NCBI GenBank assembly: GCA_029778945.1
Contig: JAKPBN010000202.1
Location: 1 to 40,552 of the forward strand
From: Spirochaetota bacterium
GTDB taxonomy: Bacteria > Spirochaetota > Spirochaetia > Treponematales > Rectinemataceae
Reading direction: 5' to 3'
DNA length: 40,552 bases
Shown here: piece after piece, positions 15,418-23,368 of the stretch
How the letters are laid out: every line of letters starts with the position of its first letter
Position numbering within the stretch: position 1 is the first letter of the stretch
The notes under the pieces: generated by a model
The model's database searches: none
What the model was told of the DNA's origin: nothing
Seen by the model: only the letters and a program-made list of their open reading frames with translations
Position numbers and translations under genes: made by a program

Positions 15418-16389
15418 ATGGGCAAGATAATCATAGACTGCGACCCGGGCCACGACGACGCCTTTGCGATCATGCTGGCCGTCAGGCACCTCGAGGTCCT
15501 GGGAATCACCACCGTGGGAGGCAACAGCCCCCTCGAGAAGACGACCCTCAACGCCCTCAAGATCCTTGAGGCCCTGGGCAGGGAGGACATCCCCGTCCAT
15601 GCCGGCCACGCCTGTCCCCTCGTCGTGCCCCTGGTGACGGCCCCCATGTTCCACGGGGAAAGCGGCCTCGACGGCCCCGTCCTCCCCCAGCCCCGCCGAG
15701 GCCCCGCCCAGGGCCATGGGGTCGACTTCCTCATCGACACTATCATGGCCCACCCGGACCTGAGCCTCGTGGCCACCGGCCCCCTGACCAATGTGGCCGC
15801 CGCCCTGGGCCGGGAGCCGCGCATCGCGTCCCGTCTCAAGGAGATAGCCCTCATGGGGGGCTCGGCCACCTATGGCAACTGGACACCCACCGCGGAGTTC
15901 AACATCTTTGTCGACCCCGAGGCGGCCTGGAAGGTCTTCGAGGCCGGGGTGCCCATCAAGATGTGCGGCCTCAACCTGACCCAGCAGGCCTGCGTCACCC
16001 CCCGGGAATTCACCCGCATAGCCGCGGTCCCGACCAGGACCGGCAAGCTCGCCGCCGAGCTGTTGACCTTCTTCATGGCCTCCTCGATCAAGGCCGCGGG
16101 GATCAAGGGCTGCGACCTCCACGATGCCCTGGCCGTCGCCTGGCTTATCAGGCCCGGCCTCATCACCTCTGCCCCCATGCATGTGACCGTCGAGCTCAAG
16201 GGCGAGTACACCCGGGGCATGACGGTCTGCGACTACCGCCACCTCCGCTCGGACAAGCCCGGAGTCGACCTGGCCCGCTCGGACTTTTACCCGCCCCGGG
16301 GGCGCAAGCCCAACGCCGAGGTGGGCCTCGAGCTCGACTTCGAGGGCTTTATAGATCTGCTGCTGGAGACCCTCGCTAGCCTGCCATAA
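15418..16389 (+). CDS. Inosine-uridine preferring nucleoside hydrolase family protein
   Basis: A 323-residue enzyme of the nucleoside hydrolase (IUNH) superfamily, which splits the N-glycosidic bond of ribonucleosides. The metal-binding signature is at the N-terminus (IIDCDPGHDDAFAIM; Asp7, Asp9, Asp13, Asp14), followed by TTVGGNSPLEKTTLNAL, LVATGPLTNVAAAL, the Gly/Asn-rich GGSATYGNWTPTAEFNIFVD and the late His-Asp of LHDALAVAW. All expected calcium and ribose ligands appear present, so it should be active; base preference is not predictable. ATG 15418 follows GGGGAGGAAGC. It is the last rightward gene before a repeat-rich convergent gap. Confidence 0.93.
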   Translation: MGKIIIDCDPGHDDAFAIMLAVRHLEVLGITTVGGNSPLEKTTLNALKILEALGREDIPVHAGHACPLVVPLVTAPMFHGESGLDGPVLPQPRRGPAQGHGVDFLIDTIMAHPDLSLVATGPLTNVAAALGREPRIASRLKEIALMGGSATYGNWTPTAEFNIFVDPEAAWKVFEAGVPIKMCGLNLTQQACVTPREFTRIAAVPTRTGKLAAELLTFFMASSIKAAGIKGCDLHDALAVAWLIRPGLITSAPMHVTVELKGEYTRGMTVCDYRHLRSDKPGVDLARSDFYPPRGRKPNAEVGLELDFEGFIDLLLETLASLP

Positions 16390-16401
16390 AAAAGGGGATG
16401 T

Positions 16402-16498
16402 GCCACAGAGCCGAGGGCCAATGCCCGAGGCCAAACGCTTCGCTATATCTTCGATTAGCGGAGCCGAAGGCGTAGCGTTAGGCACAGAGACACAGAGG
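16402..16498 (+). repeat. Octamer-type intergenic repeat, copy 2a, with a 70-nt insert
   Basis: The repeat begins GCCACAGAG (16402-16410), is interrupted by 70 nt (16411-16480), then continues GGCACAGAGACACAGAGG (481-498 of this block). The insert begins CCGAGGGCC and ends GCGTTA. It holds nested inverted repeats: AACGCT/AGCGTT (16434-16439 with 16474-16479), CGCTA/TAGCG (16441-16445 with 16456-16460) and GGGC/GCCC (16415-16418 with 16423-16426). A second insert with the same ends interrupts the copy at 35.4 kb. Confidence 0.7.
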
Positions 16499-16507
16499 TA
16501 GAGGAAA

Positions 16508-16534
16508 AAGGGGGAGTCAACTTGACTCCCCCTT
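16508..16534 (-). terminator. Rho-independent terminator of the M16 protease operon
   Basis: An 11-bp perfect stem (16508-16518 with 16524-16534) and 5-nt loop. The T tract (TTTTTCC) is on the minus strand; on the plus strand it is followed by GCGTTAG, so it serves leftward transcription. Confidence 0.8.
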
Positions 16535-16598
16535 GCGTTAGCTGATATGCGATGTCGACAATCCTATTTAGTTAGGATTTAATTTTCTTACTACTTGC

Positions 16599-16646
16599 TC
16601 TCTTACCCCTCCGTGTACCCCTCCGTGCCTCTGTGCCTCTGTGGCA
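16599..16646 (-). repeat. Octamer-type intergenic repeat, copy 2b (inverted)
   Basis: Read on the minus strand it begins TGCCACAGAGGCACAGAGG, followed by two CACGGAGGGGTA-like degenerate units. It is inverted relative to copy 2a, and the two flank the M16-operon terminator. It ends 9 bp before the M16 lipoprotein gene's stop. Confidence 0.65.
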
Positions 16647-16655
16647 ATCTCTTTT

Positions 16656-18170
16656 TCACTTGCCCAGCTTTTCGTAGTCAGCTGAGACTACCGGGACAAG
16701 GCCGTCCTTTGAGCTCAGGACCACCCAGGTGATGCCCTGGCCAAAAAGGTACTTGGCGGCCGCGGCCCGGACGCCCTCGGCGGTCACCGCATTGATCCGG
16801 TCCCGGTCGAGAAGCCAGGAGCGGCAGTCCCCGGTGCTGACCACGGACTGGGCGATCAGGCCCGCGACCGCGGAGTTGGTCTGGAGCTTCTCAAAATAGG
16901 CGTTCACATACTGGGCCTTGTAGACCTCGAGGGCTTCCTCGATCGTGGTCCTTGGCGCCGTGTCCTTGGCGGCGGCGGCCCCATGGCCCGAGGCCTCGGC
17001 CCCGGTGGCCAGGACCTTGCCCGCCGCGAACTCCGCGGCAGCCTCATCCACATAGGCCTTGACCTTGCCGGGCACATTGGTCTTGAAGAGGGTGATGGAC
17101 CCATAGTTGGCGGCGAAGCTCCGGATATAGGCCGAGGGCGAGTAGACAGCCCCGTGCTTGTCCCTGACCACATTGAAGAGGAGGTCGCTGAACATCTTCA
17201 TGGCCAGGTTAGTCGCCATAAAGTCGGGATCCGCCGGGGAGGGGGCGGCAAAATCACCCCGGACATAGGCCACGCCCTTGGTGGGGGCGTACTCGGCCTT
17301 GACGAGGCGGCTGGCCGGGGCGGGACTGAAGCGAGGCGGCTTGGCCCCGGGTCCGGCCTTGCGGTCGGCTATGCCGCCGAGGGCGGCCTCAAGGTCCTTC
17401 TGGAGGGCGCCGGGGTCAAAGTCCCCGGAGGCGACCACAAAGATGCGGTCCGCGGAGAATTTGGTGGCGTACCAGGCCTTGACCGCCTCGAGGCTGGCGG
17501 CCTCCAGGCTGGCCTTGGTGCCCTCCGCCGGGGGGGCATAGGGATGGCCGGCGAAGAACTCGGCGTTCATCGCCAGGCCCGTCCTCTGCCAGGGATCCTT
17601 CTCCCGGGACTGGAGGGCCAGCTTGGAGTCCGAGAGGACCTGGTCAAAGTCCTCCTGGGCAAAGGCCGGGGAGACCAGGGTGTTGGCCCAGATCGGGAGG
17701 AGGAGGGGAAAGTACTTGTCCAGGGAAGTCAGGCTATAGCTGGAGTAGTCCAGGGTGGCCCCGGCGCCCATGGAGGCCGAGGAGGAGTCCAGGAGGTCCT
17801 GGATGGTCTTGTAGTCATACTTGGTCCCGGCCCTGGCCATGGTCCTCAGGGCAAGGAGCTCCCAGCCGGAGGTCTCAGGGGTGGCGGCCGCCGAGCCGCC
17901 CCGGAGGACAAGGGAGAGATGGCGCACGGGGCTCGCGGGGTTGCGGCGGAGGACCACGGGTATGCCGTTGGAGAGGCTGAAGGTGGACAGGCTCGAAAGA
18001 CCTTCCTTGGCGTAGTCCGAGAGGCTCGAGGCCGATGGAAAGTTAGGCGACACCAAAGGCCCGGACAGCCCGGAGGCGGACTTGGCGGGGGCCGCGGCGG
18101 GGCCTCCGGCGCAGGAGAGGGCCAGGATCGCCAGGCCGAGGAGGCCCGCGACGGGGTTCTTCATGCTCAT
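16656..18170 (-). CDS. M16-type peptidase-fold lipoprotein, probably catalytically inactive
   Basis: The start is taken at ATG 18170, six nt after AGGAGG; several ATGs lie further upstream. The 504-residue product has a lipoprotein signal (LALSC, Cys20) and two M16 halves: FSLSNGIPVVLRRNPASPVR at the front and RIFVVASGDFDPGALQKDLE after about residue 240. Where active M16 enzymes carry HxxEH, it reads SGWELLALRTMARAG, so the zinc ligands are missing. This is the usual pattern for the non-catalytic partner of a heterodimeric M16 protease. Its gene starts 11 bp after the stop of the active M16 gene, so the two should be made together and pair at the cell envelope, the lipid anchor holding the complex. 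Confidence 0.88.
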   Translation of the reverse strand: MSMKNPVAGLLGLAILALSCAGGPAAAPAKSASGLSGPLVSPNFPSASSLSDYAKEGLSSLSTFSLSNGIPVVLRRNPASPVRHLSLVLRGGSAAATPETSGWELLALRTMARAGTKYDYKTIQDLLDSSSASMGAGATLDYSSYSLTSLDKYFPLLLPIWANTLVSPAFAQEDFDQVLSDSKLALQSREKDPWQRTGLAMNAEFFAGHPYAPPAEGTKASLEAASLEAVKAWYATKFSADRIFVVASGDFDPGALQKDLEAALGGIADRKAGPGAKPPRFSPAPASRLVKAEYAPTKGVAYVRGDFAAPSPADPDFMATNLAMKMFSDLLFNVVRDKHGAVYSPSAYIRSFAANYGSITLFKTNVPGKVKAYVDEAAAEFAAGKVLATGAEASGHGAAAAKDTAPRTTIEEALEVYKAQYVNAYFEKLQTNSAVAGLIAQSVVSTGDCRSWLLDRDRINAVTAEGVRAAAAKYLFGQGITWVVLSSKDGLVPVVSADYEKLGK

Positions 18171-18181
18171 CACCATCCTCC

Positions 18182-19660
18182 TCATCTCTGCCACCAGAAG
18201 GCGTTGTCCGGTCCCACCTCGACATAGCCCGAGGCCTTCTCGGCCTCGGCCATGCCCGGCTCGGAGGCGTGGAAGTCGCTCCGCAGGCGTACGGCCGTGG
18301 CGGAGTTGGCCGTGGACAGGTAGGCCTGGATCAGGGCCTTGATGTCGTCAAAGCCCACCTTGGAGCAGTTGGCCTCATAGCCCGTGAAATAGTCGGTTGT
18401 CGCGACGGCCCACCAGAAGGTCAAGACGTCGGTCGCGTAGCTCGAGGCCACCTCGGTGGACAGGAGGTTCTGGTCGATCAGCTTGGCCTTGGCCTTGGCC
18501 AGCTCGGAGGCGCCAAAATAGGCCGCGGGGTCCTTGGCGATCAGGGCGAACTCCTCTTTCACGGCCTTTTCCAGGGCCGCTACCCTGTCCAGGGTTGGTC
18601 CATCCTTGGCGGGGTCATCCAGGACGAGGTAGGTGGAGAAGTAGAAGGAGCCTCCGTCCCGGGAGGTGGGATAGGAAAAGTTGATGTACTCCGGGTCGTA
18701 GAGGCCCGGGACCTTTTCCATCAGGTCTTGCTTGAAGCGCCCCACCGGAGAGGAGAGGAGGAAGAGGAAGACATCGGAGGTATAGGTGTCCTTGGTCTGG
18801 CGCAACACATCGGGCCCACGCCAGCGGAACTGGACCTGGGCAACCCCTTCATAGAAGTCCTCGTCCGGGTAGAGTATGCGGACCCCGGCCGGATAGGCCC
18901 CTTGGGGAGGCTCGGCCACCAGGGGGGCGGCTCCGCCCTTCCAGTCCCCAAACCATTTCTCCGCCAGGGCAAAGGCGGCCTCGGGCTTGACGTCCCCGGC
19001 CACAAAGAGGGCCATGTTGCGGGGAACGTAGAATTGGGCCTTCATGGCCTCCAGCTGGGCGACGGTGGCGCCCTGGATTATGCGATCCGGGCCGTCGATG
19101 TTCTTGCGCCAGGGATAGGAGGCGAAGATCCGGGACTCAAAGGCGTTTTCCATAATCTGGTCGGGGTCGTTGTGGTAGCCCTGGATCTCGTTGAGGACCA
19201 CGTTCTTCTCGTTGGCGAGCTTTTCTTCGTCAAAGAGGGGCTTCTTGACGGCCCAGGACCAGAATTCCACGCCCTCCCCCAGCTTGTCCGAGGGGACGGT
19301 GATGTAATAGTTGATGTATTCCGTCCCGGTCGAGCCGTTCCAGTTCGCCACGCCCATGCGGTTAAGCGCCCCGGTGAAGGCGGCCTGGTTGGGATACTTC
19401 TCGTTGGCGGTGAACAGCATATGCTCGTAGAGGTGGAAGAGCCCCGCCGTCTCCTGGGTATGGGCTACGGCCCCGCCCCGAAAGGCGACGGAGACCGTGG
19501 CCAGGGGGACGGCGTGGTTCTCCACGACAAAGACCTCTAGGCCGTTGGCGAGGACCCGATGGGCTAGTCCACCCTTGGTCTGGGCCTGGAGGGGAAGGAC
19601 GGCGATAAGGGCCGCCGCGACGAGGAGGGGCACGAGGCCCCTGCGGAGACTGAGGTTCAT
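18182..19660 (-). CDS. M16 family zinc metalloprotease, active subunit, secreted
   Basis: 492 residues with a signal peptide (1-27, ending LPLQAQ). The inverted zinc motif is intact: HLYEH at 76-80, with the third ligand likely Glu158 (NEKNVVLNEI). Other family blocks are GLEVFVVENHAVPLATVSVA, NRMGVANWNGSTGTEYINYY and FYVPRNMALFVAGDVKPEAA. It should degrade peptides in the periplasm. ATG 19660 follows AAGGAGC. The next gene encodes the inactive M16 partner, 11 bp downstream; upstream, 9 bp away, is a thioredoxin-like gene, so a four-gene operon beginning with the lone receiver is likely. Confidence 0.93.
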   Translation of the reverse strand: MNLSLRRGLVPLLVAAALIAVLPLQAQTKGGLAHRVLANGLEVFVVENHAVPLATVSVAFRGGAVAHTQETAGLFHLYEHMLFTANEKYPNQAAFTGALNRMGVANWNGSTGTEYINYYITVPSDKLGEGVEFWSWAVKKPLFDEEKLANEKNVVLNEIQGYHNDPDQIMENAFESRIFASYPWRKNIDGPDRIIQGATVAQLEAMKAQFYVPRNMALFVAGDVKPEAAFALAEKWFGDWKGGAAPLVAEPPQGAYPAGVRILYPDEDFYEGVAQVQFRWRGPDVLRQTKDTYTSDVFLFLLSSPVGRFKQDLMEKVPGLYDPEYINFSYPTSRDGGSFYFSTYLVLDDPAKDGPTLDRVAALEKAVKEEFALIAKDPAAYFGASELAKAKAKLIDQNLLSTEVASSYATDVLTFWWAVATTDYFTGYEANCSKVGFDDIKALIQAYLSTANSATAVRLRSDFHASEPGMAEAEKASGYVEVGPDNAFWWQR

Positions 19661-19669
19661 GCTTGCTCC

Positions 19670-20032
19670 TTACAGGCCAAGGGCTCGGAGGAAACTCGAC
19701 TTGTCGAGGTAGTTGGAGGACCGGACAAATTCCCCATCCCGGTAATAGCGGACATAGGGAATCTCCCGGTTGCCGAAGCTGTCTTCCTTGAATTGCATAA
19801 AGGGCTCGAAGAAGGGCTCATTGTCGTACTCGACAAAGTAGACCGCGACCCCCGGGGTTTCGGCGACTGCCCCCAGCCAGGACCTCATCATGGTCCACTG
19901 GGGGCACCAACTCTGGGTCAGGACTATGGCGACCTTGGGGGCGGCCCCCCTAAGCGCCGACTCAAATTCGCCGCTGGCCATCGCGGCGGCGCACTGCTTC
20001 TCGGTCATCTTGCTCAACATAAGGAAGACCAT
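19670..20032 (-). CDS. Thioredoxin-like protein with a single active-site cysteine (WCPQW)
   Basis: About 120 residues if ATG 20032 is the start; the frame is open to TTG 20056 and other ATGs exist at 20020 and 20008. None has a good ribosome site. The core is a thioredoxin fold: VAIVLTQSWCPQWTMMRSWL, VAVYFVEYDNEPFF, then the cis-Pro strand REIPYVRYYRDGEFV. The active site reads WCPQW instead of WCxxC, so only Cys43 remains. It therefore cannot form the usual disulfide on its own and may act as a monothiol or peroxiredoxin/glutaredoxin-like protein. No signal peptide is evident, so it is probably cytoplasmic, unlike the M16 proteins encoded downstream. Confidence 0.78.
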   Translation of the reverse strand: MVFLMLSKMTEKQCAAAMASGEFESALRGAAPKVAIVLTQSWCPQWTMMRSWLGAVAETPGVAVYFVEYDNEPFFEPFMQFKEDSFGNREIPYVRYYRDGEFVRSSNYLDKSSFLRALGL

Positions 20033-20072
20033 ATCCCGGTCCGGCCCAGGAAGCAAGGACTTGAGGTTTTCC

Positions 20073-20453
20073 TCAGGGGCGAGCCAGGGCCTTTTCCACG
20101 CTCGCCTTGAGCCTGGACTCCTCCACGGGCTTCTCGAGGTAGTCCGCCGGCGAGGTGCCCCGGGCCCTGCTTTCCACGCCCTCCCCGGTGTAGGCGGTCA
20201 CATAGATCACCGGGACCTGGCTCACCATCCGCAGCCGGGAGACGGCATCAACCCCGTCTATGTAGCTCTTGAGGTGGATATCCATGATTATCAGGTCGGG
20301 CCGCCGGGACAGGACGGATCCCAGGACCTCGTCCCCGGAGGCGAGGACGGGGAGGACCTCGTAGCCGAGGCCCTCCAGGGTTTCCCGCATCTCGAGGGCC
20401 GAGATGGACTCGTCCTCCACGAGGAGGATGCGGGGCTTGCGCTGGCTTTCCAT
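20073..20453 (-). CDS. Single-domain response regulator (CheY-like receiver)
   Basis: 126 residues making up one receiver domain and nothing else. The acidic pocket is VEDE (12-15), the phosphoacceptor is Asp58 (LIIMDIHLKS), with Thr86 (YVTAYTG) and Lys108 (YLEKPV). With no output domain it must act by protein-protein contact or as a phosphate sink. It is divergent from a HisKA_2 histidine kinase 63 bp away, the likely partner. ATG 20453 has no Shine-Dalgarno; TACATT ends 7 nt upstream, suggesting a leaderless mRNA. The thioredoxin-like and M16 genes follow on the same strand. Confidence 0.9.
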   Translation of the reverse strand: MESQRKPRILLVEDESISALEMRETLEGLGYEVLPVLASGDEVLGSVLSRRPDLIIMDIHLKSYIDGVDAVSRLRMVSQVPVIYVTAYTGEGVESRARGTSPADYLEKPVEESRLKASVEKALARP

Positions 20454-20460
20454 GGAGGAA

Positions 20461-20493
20461 AATGTAGCACGTCCGCCAAGACGGCACTATACT
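20461..20493. promoter_or_regulatory. Divergent promoter region between receiver and histidine kinase genes
   Basis: Rightward: TATACT at 20488-20493, 24 nt before ATG 20517, with a weak TAGCAC -35 candidate at 20465-20470. Leftward: TACATT (20466-20461), 7 nt before ATG 20453. The -35 elements are weak, so activation may be needed. Confidence 0.45.
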
Positions 20494-20516
20494 GGGGCCG
20501 GAAAATCGGAGGTCCC

Positions 20517-21647
20517 ATGGAAACCGGCCCCAAGCGCCCCCTCTCCGTCCTGGATGGCTGGCTCGCCCGCCTCCACCGGAACCTGGTCCTGGGTCACCCC
20601 ATCTTGAGCCTCGTGGTCTCCTGGCTGGTCTATGCCGCCGCGGTCCTGGCTTTTGCGCCAAGCCTTGGGGTGACCAGCAACTATTTTGTGATCGTGCCTG
20701 TGGTGGTGGCGGCCCTGGCCTTCGCGCTTCCGGGAGGCATCCTGGCGGGAGCCCTGGGCCTGCCCTCAAACCTCCTCCTCTTTGCCATCCTGGGCCATCC
20801 CGAATGCTCTCCGGCCTCCAAGCTCGCGGCGGAATGCTCCGGACTCACCCTGGGGGTGGCCCTGGGCTTCCTGGCCGATTATTTCACCAAGTTCGAGGCC
20901 GAGCTCGAGCTCCGCATCGGCACCGAGGAGTCCCTGAGGCGGGCCATCCGGGAAAAAGAGGCTATCCTCCAGGAGCTCCACCACCGGGTCCGGAACAATC
21001 TCAATGTGATCAAGAGCATCATCCAGCTCCAGCGCCGCCGCTCCAGCGATCCCCACTTCCTCGCGGCCACGGATGAGCTCCTGGGCCGGGTCTTTGCGAT
21101 CGCCCTGGTCCATGACCGCCTCCACACCACAGATAAGGGTGAGGAGGTCGACGCCCGGGACTACCTTGAGGGCCTGGCCTCCAACGTGGTCCAGGCCCAG
21201 CTGGCCCTCGCCTGCGATCCCCGCATCGTCCTGGAGGTGCCCGAGCCCAAGCTGGGCCTGGACTCGGACTCGGCCTCGATCCTGGGCATGATAGCCAATG
21301 AGGCTATCACAAATTCGGCCAGGCATGCCTTTACCCCGGCGGTCCGGGATCCGGCCATCCTTGTGTCCCTCCGCCGGGAGGACGAGGAGCTTGTCTTGCG
21401 GGTTGAGGACAACGGCCAGGGCCTTGCCCAGGCCTGCCCCGAGGGCCTCGGACTCAAGATCATCCGGGTCCTCGCGGGGCAGCTGGACGGCCAGGTCAAT
21501 CTAGGGCCGCGCCGGGAAGCCAGGGCCGACCTGGGGGATTCCTCCCAGGCCGGCGAGCTGGCGGGAACGGTCCTGGAGCTCCGCCTGCCTAGGCCTCTCC
21601 CATATGGGGATAGGACCAGGCCACAGGGGGAGCCAGGTTCTCCTTGA
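20517..21647 (+). CDS. Membrane histidine kinase (HisKA_2, HATPase)
   Basis: 376 residues. The N-terminal part has about three to four membrane helices (about 25-120) with hardly any extracytoplasmic loop, resembling a MASE-like integral sensor. The H-box is AILQELHHRVRNNLNVIKSI (His155/156), then NEAITNSARHA (261-271), DNGQGLA (298-304) and GLGLK (310-314). Between G2 and the end is an unusual insertion (RREARADLGDSSQAGELAG). ATG 20517 has GGAGG 5 nt upstream. Its divergent neighbour is a single-domain receiver, the likely phosphotransfer partner. The last 59 bp overlap the 3' end of the P5C dehydrogenase gene on the other strand. Confidence 0.9.
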   Translation: METGPKRPLSVLDGWLARLHRNLVLGHPILSLVVSWLVYAAAVLAFAPSLGVTSNYFVIVPVVVAALAFALPGGILAGALGLPSNLLLFAILGHPECSPASKLAAECSGLTLGVALGFLADYFTKFEAELELRIGTEESLRRAIREKEAILQELHHRVRNNLNVIKSIIQLQRRRSSDPHFLAATDELLGRVFAIALVHDRLHTTDKGEEVDARDYLEGLASNVVQAQLALACDPRIVLEVPEPKLGLDSDSASILGMIANEAITNSARHAFTPAVRDPAILVSLRREDEELVLRVEDNGQGLAQACPEGLGLKIIRVLAGQLDGQVNLGPRREARADLGDSSQAGELAGTVLELRLPRPLPYGDRTRPQGEPGSP

Positions 21648-23220
21648 TCGCCCCGGCCGAGGCCCAGCGGAGCAGGTTGAGCATCGAGCCGGCCTTGTCG
21701 TTCGTGCCCGAGGCCCTGGCCCCGCCAAAGGGCTGCTTGCCCACGACGGCCCCGGTGGGCTTGTCGTTGACATAGAGGTTGCCCGCGGCGTTCCTCAAGG
21801 CGGCCAGGCCCCGGGTGATAGCCCGCCTGTCCCTGGCCCAGACCGCCCCGGTCAGGGCATAGGGCGAGGTGGAGTCCACCAGGCTATAGGCGGCATCCAT
21901 GTCGGAGTCATCGTAGACATAGGCGGTCAGGACGGGCCCAAAGAGCTCTTCCTCCATGGTCTCGTAGTGGGGATCCTCGGCCTGGATCAGGGTGGGCTGG
22001 ATGTAGAAGCCCTTGGACTTGTCGCAGCCACCTCCGGCCAGGATCTTGGCCTTGGGGGACTTCTTGGCCCTCTCGAGGTAGGCGGCGATCCCGTCGAAGG
22101 CGGCCTCGTCGATCACGGCGCCCATGAAGTTCCTGAAGTCCGTGATCTCCCCCTGGGGGATCTTGCCCATCTCCGCGGCCAGGCGGGGAAGGAAGGAAGG
22201 GGCCAGGGACTTGGGCACATAGAGCCTGGAGGCGGCCGAGCACTTCTGGCCCTGGTATTCCATCGAGCCCCGGAGGCAGGCCACGAGAAGGGCATCCACA
22301 TCGGCCGAGGGGTCGGCGAAGATAAAGTCCTTGCCCCCGGTCTCGCCCACGATGCGGGGATAGGACTTGTAGCGGGAAAGGCCCTCGGCTATCTGCCTCC
22401 AGAGGCTCTGGAAGACCGCGGTGGAGCCCGTGAAGTGCAGGCCCGCGAAGTCGGGGCTCGCGAGGACGCCCTTGGTGATGATGGAGCCCGGGCCGGGGAC
22501 AAAGTTGATCACCCCGGGGGGCAGGCCGGCCTCCTCGTAGATCTTGACGAGGATCCAGTTGGACAGGATCGAGGACGAGGCCGGCTTCCAGACCACGGTG
22601 TTGCCCATCATGGCCGGGGCCGTGGCCAGGTTGGCCGCTATCGAAGTGAAGTTAAAGGGCGTGACGGCGTAGACAAAGCCATCGAGGGGGCGGAAGGCCA
22701 GGCGGTTCCACTCGGCCTTGCCGCTCTCGGGCTGGTTGGAGTAGATCTCCTCCATGTAGACAGGGTTAAAGCGGAAAAAGTCCGCCACCTCGCAGACGGC
22801 GTCGATCTCGGCCTGGTAGGGGGTCTTGGACTGGCCCAGCATGCAGGCGGCGTCCAGGGCCATCCGGTACTTGCCCGTGACGAGCTCGGCCATCCTGAGG
22901 AAGACGGCGGCCCTCTCCTCCCAGGGCTGGGCCTCCCACTCGGCCTTGGCGGCCTTGGCGGCGGAGATGGCCATCTGGACCTCGGCCTCCCCGGCCAGGT
23001 GATACTGGCCCAGGACCTCGCCCTTGGCGTCGGGCCTGATGAGGGGGGCGGTCCGGCCTGTCCGGATCTCCTTGCCCCCGATGTAGAGGGGGATGTCCCA
23101 TTTGGTCTCCCGGATCCGGGCCAGCTCGGCCTTGAGGGCGGCCTTTTCCGGACTGCCCGGGGCAAAGCCAAGGATGGGCTCGTTGGCCGGCCTCGGTACC
23201 CGGGGAATCGAGTTGTTCAT
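21589..23220 (-). CDS. pruA: 1-pyrroline-5-carboxylate dehydrogenase (L-glutamate gamma-semialdehyde dehydrogenase)
   Basis: A 543-residue aldehyde dehydrogenase of the stand-alone P5CDH type (ALDH4A1/TIGR01236-like). It opens PRPANEPILGFAPGSPEKAA, followed by WDIPLYIGGKEIRTG, both typical of this subfamily. The catalytic residues are Glu293 (GETGGKDF) and Cys327 (EYQGQKCSAASRLY); NAD binding uses TPFNFTSIAANL, VVWKPAS and FTGSTAVF. It oxidises glutamate semialdehyde to glutamate with NAD+, in proline or arginine breakdown. No proline dehydrogenase lies in the window. ATG 23220 follows AAAAGGAG. Its 3' end overlaps the convergent kinase gene by 59 bp. Confidence 0.93.
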   Translation of the reverse strand: MNNSIPRVPRPANEPILGFAPGSPEKAALKAELARIRETKWDIPLYIGGKEIRTGRTAPLIRPDAKGEVLGQYHLAGEAEVQMAISAAKAAKAEWEAQPWEERAAVFLRMAELVTGKYRMALDAACMLGQSKTPYQAEIDAVCEVADFFRFNPVYMEEIYSNQPESGKAEWNRLAFRPLDGFVYAVTPFNFTSIAANLATAPAMMGNTVVWKPASSSILSNWILVKIYEEAGLPPGVINFVPGPGSIITKGVLASPDFAGLHFTGSTAVFQSLWRQIAEGLSRYKSYPRIVGETGGKDFIFADPSADVDALLVACLRGSMEYQGQKCSAASRLYVPKSLAPSFLPRLAAEMGKIPQGEITDFRNFMGAVIDEAAFDGIAAYLERAKKSPKAKILAGGGCDKSKGFYIQPTLIQAEDPHYETMEEELFGPVLTAYVYDDSDMDAAYSLVDSTSPYALTGAVWARDRRAITRGLAALRNAAGNLYVNDKPTGAVVGKQPFGGARASGTNDKAGSMLNLLRWASAGAIKENLAPPVAWSYPHMGEA

Positions 23221-23282
23221 GAGAGCTCCTTTTATGCCCTAGTGGTTCGTCATGGTGGGTGGCCCGGGCCTGGCGCCGGGGC

Positions 23283-23317
23283 AAGAAAAAGCCCCGGTCG
23301 CCAAGGACACCCGGGGC
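23283..23317 (-). terminator. Rho-independent terminator after the DUF438 gene
   Basis: A 7-bp GC stem (GCCCCGG, 23317-23311, with CCGGGGC, 23297-23291), 13-nt loop and a TTTTTCTT tail on the minus strand. It separates the DUF438/kinase operon from pruA. Confidence 0.8.
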
Positions 23318-23368
23318 CATTCTAGCATCGAAATCCGGCCTTGGGAGGGGCCAAAGGCTGAACTGCCC

